Part shown: positions 57,600 to 64,000 of the stretch, in pieces
Layout: each line of letters starts with the position of its first letter
Position numbering within the stretch: position 1 is the stretch's first letter
Assembly (NCBI GenBank): GCA_023101725.1
Contig: JALJCO010010139.1
Span: forward strand, 124,001-188,000
DNA from: Atherinomorus stipes
Lineage: Eukaryota > Chordata > Actinopteri > Atheriniformes > Atherinidae
Length of the DNA: 64,000 bases
Direction of reading: 5' to 3'
The notes under the pieces: generated by a model
The model's input: only the letters and a program-made list of their open reading frames with translations
The model's database searches: none
Told to the model about the DNA's origin: nothing
Program-made: the position numbers and the translations under genes

Positions 57600-58650
57600 A
57601 ATCTCTTTTTGCAAAACATCAAACACAGTTAAGCATTTCTGGAACAATCTTCAGAGATTCAGGTTTTAGTGTTCTCATGGAAACCGTTTAAAATGCTAAA
57701 CCAAAATGGGTACTCGGCCACGCCGAATACTCTCAGCTCTCACAAAGCATCGAGTCTTGTTTTCAAGATGAATAGATGAATGAATCAATAGATGACAACA
57801 CTGCAGAGTGAGGCAGCAGGAGAGATGGATGAGGCCAAGGAAGAAGCGGAGGAAAATAAGGGTATCAAGGGATCAATGCAGGGTTGGATGTGTTATGACA
57901 GCCCATTTTCCCAGCATGGGAAAGGGATAGTTTAATGTGGATTTGACAGAAAGTCCAGACTGTAAAGGTGACATCAGACAGCTGCTTTACCTTTTTATAT
58001 TTTTACTCCATCCATAATTTTTTTCTCTGCATTGTGTTGTTTGCATTTTTTTGTTTTATTATGCCTTTATCATGCCATTCTTGTTCTGACTTTTTAGAGG
58101 CAGAAGCACTATTTTACAAACCCTGTACTTCAGCTATGAAAAAAAAAATTGCAAACATATTCTCATAGGAATGGGATTGCTTGCTGTATGTCAGAGCTGA
58201 GATTTAGGAGCACTTTTTTTTTACTTTTTAATGGGAGAAAATACAGATAAGAATAACTTACCCATAACAGTAAATCTTTGCAGCGTCTTGTCAGATAAAG
58301 AGGGGATTACAGTGCAGTGCTGTTGGAGGAGGATGCAGATTGGAATGGACAATAACTCTTGCATGTTTTCTGTTGTACTCTGCTAAACATTGAGGAGCAT
58401 TTTTAGGAAAAACAGAAATCAAATGCTGAGATTTTAATATGTAATCATATGTGTAACATGGATTTATGATCCAGATCAGGGACGGAAAATATAAATGCAT
58501 GACAGTTTTCTGGTCACACTGAGAAATCAGATTTTCTGAATGTGAATTGTTAGCGGACACTAATTCCTTGTAATAAATTCCAGCAGTGGGAATAGTGAGC
58601 ATTGACGATGCAAGAGATTAGGCAAATTTATGTAAATACAGTATTTTCAA
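57600..58650. other. Intergenic, no gene supported
   Basis: AT-rich, no supported feature. Confidence 0.35.
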
Positions 58651-58654
58651 ACTT

Positions 58655-58870
58655 TTCACATCCTCCTACACATCTTTTTCAGTACTCACTAAATATGGAA
58701 TCCCTCAGGGTTCAATCTTAGACTCACTTATATTCTCTATGTACATGCTTCCCCTTTGTTTCAGTTTCTGACACATATTTCTCATATGACTGTTAGTTTT
58801 ATCTACCTGTTCCTCCTTGCGAATATCATACTAATAATGAAGCTGTCTTGATTAAGTGTATTCTAAGCGT
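58655..58870 (+). mobile_element. L2-type LINE RT palm fragment
   Basis: The plus-frame translation reads YGIPQGSILDSLIFSMYMLP, the GVPQGSVLGPLLF-type motif of LINE reverse transcriptase, then frameshifted remnants of the following region. Confidence 0.75.
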
Positions 58871-58879
58871 CTGTGTCAT

Positions 58880-60780
58880 TGGTGTCATTTGAGCCATACA
58901 ATTAAAAGCTCATTCATGGTCCATGCAGAAGACGAATACACAGACACTTTCACCCATCTCCTGCATTGTTTACGAGTGTAACTTGGTCTGCTTTCAGGGG
59001 CCTTGTGCATCTGTTGGTTGATGCAGCAAAATGAGCAAGACCACCTGAACCTGTATAGTGGACATGTGTTGAGTAAAATGAACAAATCAGAGATATATCT
59101 ACTAAAATATGCTTGACATGAATGCAGAAGACAGGCAGAAAGCTCAATCTGTCCAGGCACAACTGTTTTTTGTTGTTTTGTTTTTTATGTTTAGGTTACA
59201 TTCATTCAATAACATTTAAAGTCTTAACCAAAACACTTTAATAGGCTCTGTTTAGGCTCCAACCCCCATATGACCATGCCATGGAATAAACATAGAGGAT
59301 GGATTGATGGATGGATGGATGGATGGATGGATGGATGGTCAGGGTCAGAAATATATAATGGTTAAAGCTGAGATACATTTGAGCTTTTATGGTACTGCTG
59401 TCACCTTAAAGACACACAACGTAACTTTTAGACCTTACAAATCTGCGTTTCTGACTCGTTTTGATGGCACACCAACATTCATTATGTACATTTTTGAGCC
59501 ATCACTGCCCAGTGGAGTCCCAAGGCTCAGAAACCACAGTATGTAAGTTTTCCATTCGGGACAGGGCTGTGACGTTGCAGCTGACTATTGGTTGCACACC
59601 GCATCATGTACTAGTAAATGGATGAACCAGATATGAACACAGCAGGTGTTTTGAATGTGCATCATGTTGGATTCAGTAATGAAATGCAAGGAAACATTAC
59701 CAGAGGAAGAGAGGAAAAGAAAGAGAAGAAGCGACAGAACAAGAGTCAAGATAAGACTATCTTTTACTGGCTGGAGTGAATCACAGTACAGGTACAATGC
59801 AAGATAAATGCTAGTTTAGCTGCCGATAGGGGGCGCATCACTGACTACTTAAAGTTCAGTTGTTTGTCTTTAACAGGCACATTTCACTAAGTGCCTCGGT
59901 GCTGTTTAAACAGAGCCACATGTTACAACAACTTTGGCACTTCCCAGTTCGATTTTTGGCAACAATGTCACCCAGCTATGATTAGAAATAAAAACTATTG
60001 TGTTAAAGACGATAGCTACAAGTTTAAGTCCTCCCAATCAGAAGGTGGTGTACTCACACTAGCTTACTCAATTAGCATTAGCAAATGTTTAACTCACATG
60101 TCCTGGTGGAAATTGGCAACCTCCTTGGTGCTTTTGAGGCCCTTTGCTACCTCATCCATCCATCCATCCTCATCCTCATCATGCTTAATTTTTTGTCTGC
60201 ATGAATTTGAGAAATGCAACGCAAGGAAAATGCTACGCTCAAGCTAATGCTAATGGCATATAATTCTCCACTGTAGACATTGGCATGGTAATCAGATGTA
60301 AATATTTATACTGTATATTGGACTCATCAAAATAACTAAAAGACTTAGGGCAGGGTCACATTTGGCATGATTGGTTTAATCCCGTTTCAACTCACCGGGT
60401 GTCAAAAGTCTAGTACAAACGGATTCTGGTCTCACTTGAAAAGTTGGAAAAGCACCACTATGCCACCACGTCATGTGGCTGCATTTACATAAGAGACAGC
60501 GCGTGCTTCACTCCAGTCCAGTGGGTGGCACTAATAGTCCTTTGTGTTGTTTGATGTCTACCCAAACATGCTGATAAGCCTTTTGTACCTTCAGAGTTTT
60601 CCAACAACTGCCTGATGGTGAGCTTGTGTAAGCTGCTAAGCTAAAGACTGCAACAAGAGTTGCTTACCATGCTTTTAAAGCCATGCTGTTTCCCAGATAG
60701 CAAATGGACGGCACCGCGGATCCGCGGCTGCTGCACTGTAACATTTGCCCTGGATCTGCCTCACGGAGTCATATACAGAA
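58880..60780. other. Intergenic with (ATGG)n at 59298-59338
   Basis: A GATG/ATGG tetranucleotide run, otherwise AT-rich. No coding frame supported. Confidence 0.35.
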
Positions 60781-60811
60781 TATATGTATATATACGCATA
60801 TATATAGCACC

Positions 60812-60950
60812 CGGGAACAGATGGTGGGGGTTGGGGACCTTGCTCAGGGCTCCATGGTGGTTCACCTGGGTGCCATGTTGGGGACTCGAATCTGGGTCTG
60901 CTGTGCCAAAGCCCGCAATGCTACCACTAGATTACCCACTCCCCCCTAAA
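60812..60950 (-). repeat. tRNA-derived SINE-like element
   Basis: On the minus strand the order is GGGTAATCTAGTGGTAGCAT (A box) then CAGATTCGAGTCCCCAACAT (B box) about 30 bp later, a tRNA-like head. The body follows to about 60812. The flanks are (AT)n-rich. Confidence 0.6.
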
Positions 60951-60959
60951 ATATTTACT

Positions 60960-62885
60960 CTATGGTGTATTAAGGTTATAGTTCTGTTTTTGTCAACTGT
61001 AAAAGGATAAAGCCATAGTCTGTCAAAATTATACAATGAATGCCAATTATACAATGAATGAATCATCTGCATCTCCTTTCCCCACTATATCCTACCTAGA
61101 CTGTTGTATTTCGTTATCGTGACTTGTGATGGTTTTTAAGTTAAGCTAATTCAGCCGATTTGAGAGTGGGTTTTTGGTCAATGCTTACCTTCAGTAGGCT
61201 GCTTTAAGCAAAGGGTACACATAGGCTTATATACTGTAAATGAAACATGTTCTGCTGTTATTTTTGTGACATAGACAGATATAAAAGAATACTACAGTCA
61301 AGCTGCTGCAGAATGGCGTGCACCAATATGATCACAACATGAGCAAGATACAGAAAATCTGATTAGTTAGACTTGAAGGCAAACATATACAACCCTCCCT
61401 CATACTTTATTTATGGTCCTATTTCTGTCATGTCTGTAATGTTAAGTTGCATCGAGCACGCAAGTTAAAATTTCATGTGTTTTTGTGCATTGCTCCCTTT
61501 ACAGCCTATCAAGTAAGCAGCTGAGAGCATCGTTAACTATACGTCTGAATGAAAAACATCTAAATCAGATGACAAAGCCTCATTGCTTTGTTTGGTTTTG
61601 TTTATGTCTCTTTGAGAGTTTTTCCCTTGAGCTTTCCTGGTGGCTGAACACAATGAGCAAGGGTCCATTAATTTGTTGTTGAGAAGCCACTCGCAGCTGC
61701 TTGCTAATGGCTGATTTCTTCAGCAGTCAATCAGCCCTTGAGTCACGAGTGGTTGTGGGTGAAGGGAGTGCGTTTGTGAGTGTACACGAAAGGGATTGGT
61801 GATACTGTAGGGGTAGTAGTAATGGTGGTGGAGGGCAGTGATCGTCCAAGCAGTAAATCTTGATGAATCTTCCCCTGCAGGCTATTTGTCGCTCTAGTCT
61901 TAGTTTTCATCCTATTGGCATGTCCATTATTCTCAATAGATCCATGAGAAAGCCAAAAGGGACTCACTAGAAAACCTTTATTGATAGTTTCAATCTTTTT
62001 GACACAGAAAACAGGAAATAGGAGCAGTGCTGTATCTGTAGAGCAGGACTCAGCTTGTTGGAAAGAAGGTGCAGAAAGTCATACAAAGAATATGAAAGAG
62101 GTTTGTTCACACTGTAGGAGCTTGCATCGGAGCGCGATAAATTACAGGTCATCAAGGTGATAAAGCACCAAGCTTGAAATGGGATTGTGCCTGTAAGGCG
62201 GTGTACCAAGCAGCTCACATGTAAACTGATATATGTTAGTTCCTGAATAGTCTGGGTAAGAGAGATACGTGTAGGGCATGTCTCCCCGTGACAATGTAAA
62301 TAGAAGCTATGCACTTACCCAGTGAATGCTGCTGCCTCTCCGCTGCTGAAAGGCTCCAGCAGCCACGTTCTATTTACTAAAAAGAAACACACCCACAAAG
62401 TGCTGACACAAGTGGATGGTTTTGAGTGGGGTAAGCTTTCTCTTTTCACTGACAGAAGGGCCTATTTTGTTCCAGCCTGTGCCTGTTCCACTATCTGCAC
62501 TCATGTAAATCTACAACCCGAGGCGTGTTGTTTGTCAGGTCATTTAGGAATTCACTTAAGGGCTTCACAGACATTCAAGAAAACTTAACAGATTTTATTC
62601 AGCTGGTATGAGGATTAAGGCCATGCTTTTTAAGATTTTTCATGCAGCTTTAGGATCACAATACCTATCTTAAAGATGTAGCTGTTAAATTAAGGTGTCG
62701 AGGGCAAAATGCTGTCAGAACTCTGTAATAAAACAAAGTGAAGGATTAATATAGAGCAAAAGAAACTATGACCTGGGCACCCACTTATTGTACATAAGAT
62801 ACAGCAATGAAAGTTAAATGTTTTACTCTGGACTGTAGATTTCTTTCATGCGAGGGAAAGGAAAAGGAAAAGGGAAGGGAGGGGG
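60960..62885. other. Intergenic, no gene supported
   Basis: No splice-flanked frame, domain or paired repeat recognised. Confidence 0.35.
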
Positions 62886-62888
62886 GGT

Positions 62889-63102
62889 TACATTGGACGA
62901 GCAGTATGGTGGAATATTGACAATTTTTTGTGGACTTTTATGGACCTTTTTGGCTGGGACCCTGGCGAACTCCATTGGGGAAACGAGAAGTCGCCCTGAA
63001 CTCCATCTGCATTTGACATATTAAAAAAGTGGTCCAGAGTCTTGCTCACCATCAGGGTAAGTGGAAAACAAAGTTAAATCATTCTGAGGGTGAACTATTC
63101 CT
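62889..63102. repeat. Right-half fragment of the 22800 foldback TTAA element
   Basis: ACATTGGACGAGCAGTATGG and GGACTTTTATGGACCTTTTT match the right arm of 22800-23641. It ends GTGAACTATTCCT followed by TTAA (63103-63106). Confidence 0.8.
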
Positions 63103-63109
63103 TTAAGAT

Positions 63110-63717
63110 GACGGGGAAAAAAAAATGAACTTATCACTTGAAAACAATGTCATAATCTTGAAATATAGGGGTAAATAACTTGATATCTGAAGATACTGGC
63201 ATAAAAACTCACAGGCATGGTCTCTCTTGGCTTCTGTAAGAAATCCCTCCTCCTGATTAAAACTGGTAATCACTCTCTTAGCAACAGCGTCACAAAAATC
63301 TGTAAGATCATTCTCAATTTTAAATGAATGAATGAAAATTATTTTGACTCGTAGGAGAAAAAAAAAGAAAGAAAAAATATCAAAACAGACATATTCGAAA
63401 AGGAGTGGGCAGAAGTAAAAACTTGTTAGGCCCCACCTCTTTGCCATCAGTCACTAATGTAATACTAATACTGTATTAACAGGCTTCCTTTAAATAGTTA
63501 AATGTAACTCAACCTATCACTACAAAAAACACCCATACACATATACATATATACACAACACACATATCCATACATGACTCCATGTACATAGATACATTAT
63601 ACAGAAAAATTACTCCCATACCCAACTTAATATAATGTACTGTAATCTATACCATAATTGTTTTCATATTTATAATTATTATTACCTGAACATGAATGAA
63701 ATAAAAAATGAATTATT

Positions 63718-63751
<34 letters not shown>

Positions 63752-64000
63752 CACTAAAAGAAAAAAACCAAGGTGCATTTAGTAACCCATTGCTTAATAT
63801 TAGATCCCTTCCACAACGCTACACAGTACCTAGTGAATACAACGTTTTTATGCAGCTTTTTAAAGTGCATTGTATTTGAACATTGCTTCATCTCTGTGCA
63901 AGTCCATTCCATAATTTTACCCCCCATACCAAAACACAAAATCCCTTCAATGTTGTTCACACCCTGTGAGTTCATTTTAATCATGACATAAACGGTGGGG
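63110..64000. other. AT-rich intergenic DNA with (AAT)n
   Basis: Trinucleotide AAT array at about 63720-63749 and (TA)/(CA)-rich sequence near 63530-63600. No coding frame supported. Confidence 0.45.

Noticed and set aside
59304..59546. 80-residue frame starting with Met-Asp-Gly-Trp repeats
   Set aside because: Created by the ATGG tetranucleotide run.

Overview
The window is vertebrate nuclear DNA, almost certainly from a ray-finned (probably percomorph) fish. It has small exons with GT-AG introns, two genes whose proteins align along their length with vertebrate families, AT-rich intergenic DNA and a dense load of teleost-type transposons (hAT, PIF-Harbinger-like, TTAA-target, Tc1/mariner, L2-type LINE). 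There is no bacterial or operon-like organisation.

Two complete protein genes are present, both on the minus strand. (1) 756-25190: a carboxypeptidase X member 1 gene (cpxm1-like), 15 exons, about 760 aa: signal peptide, Lys/Thr-rich linker, discoidin domain and a carboxypeptidase E-type M14 domain with an Arg-to-His active-site change. The end of exon 1 is uncertain. (2) 28118-36254: smu1, 12 exons. All splice phases close and give 513 aa, which as I recall is the human length. It encodes the LisH/CTLH/WD40 spliceosome factor. The two genes are tandem, with about 2.9 kb between the smu1 stop and the cpxm1 start.

Upstream of smu1 (36.3-37.5 kb) lie a divergent plus-strand exon with a frameshift (36703-36909) and a decayed THAP-like reading frame on the minus strand (37290-37493). 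I interpret these as remnants of transposon-derived or multicopy teleost genes. From 37.5 to 64 kb I found no intact cellular gene. This part holds LINE fragments (39.1, 40.2, 45.6, 58.7 kb), Tc1 relics (56.1-57.6 kb), two Harbinger-like elements around 1.4-1.5 kb (42.7 and 48.9 kb), a 1.6 kb TTA-flanked element split by a LINE (39.8 kb), and MITEs.

The introns of both genes are full of non-autonomous DNA transposons. Several still show target-site duplications: 8 bp (hAT) at 5658, 23980, 29537, 30990 and 34912; TTAA at 11835, 12343, 21546 and 22800; 3 bp at 22095, 42673, 44424 and 48921. Two insertions end within about 40 bp of cpxm1 splice sites. All assignments come from reading the sequence and from memory of the families; no database search was run.
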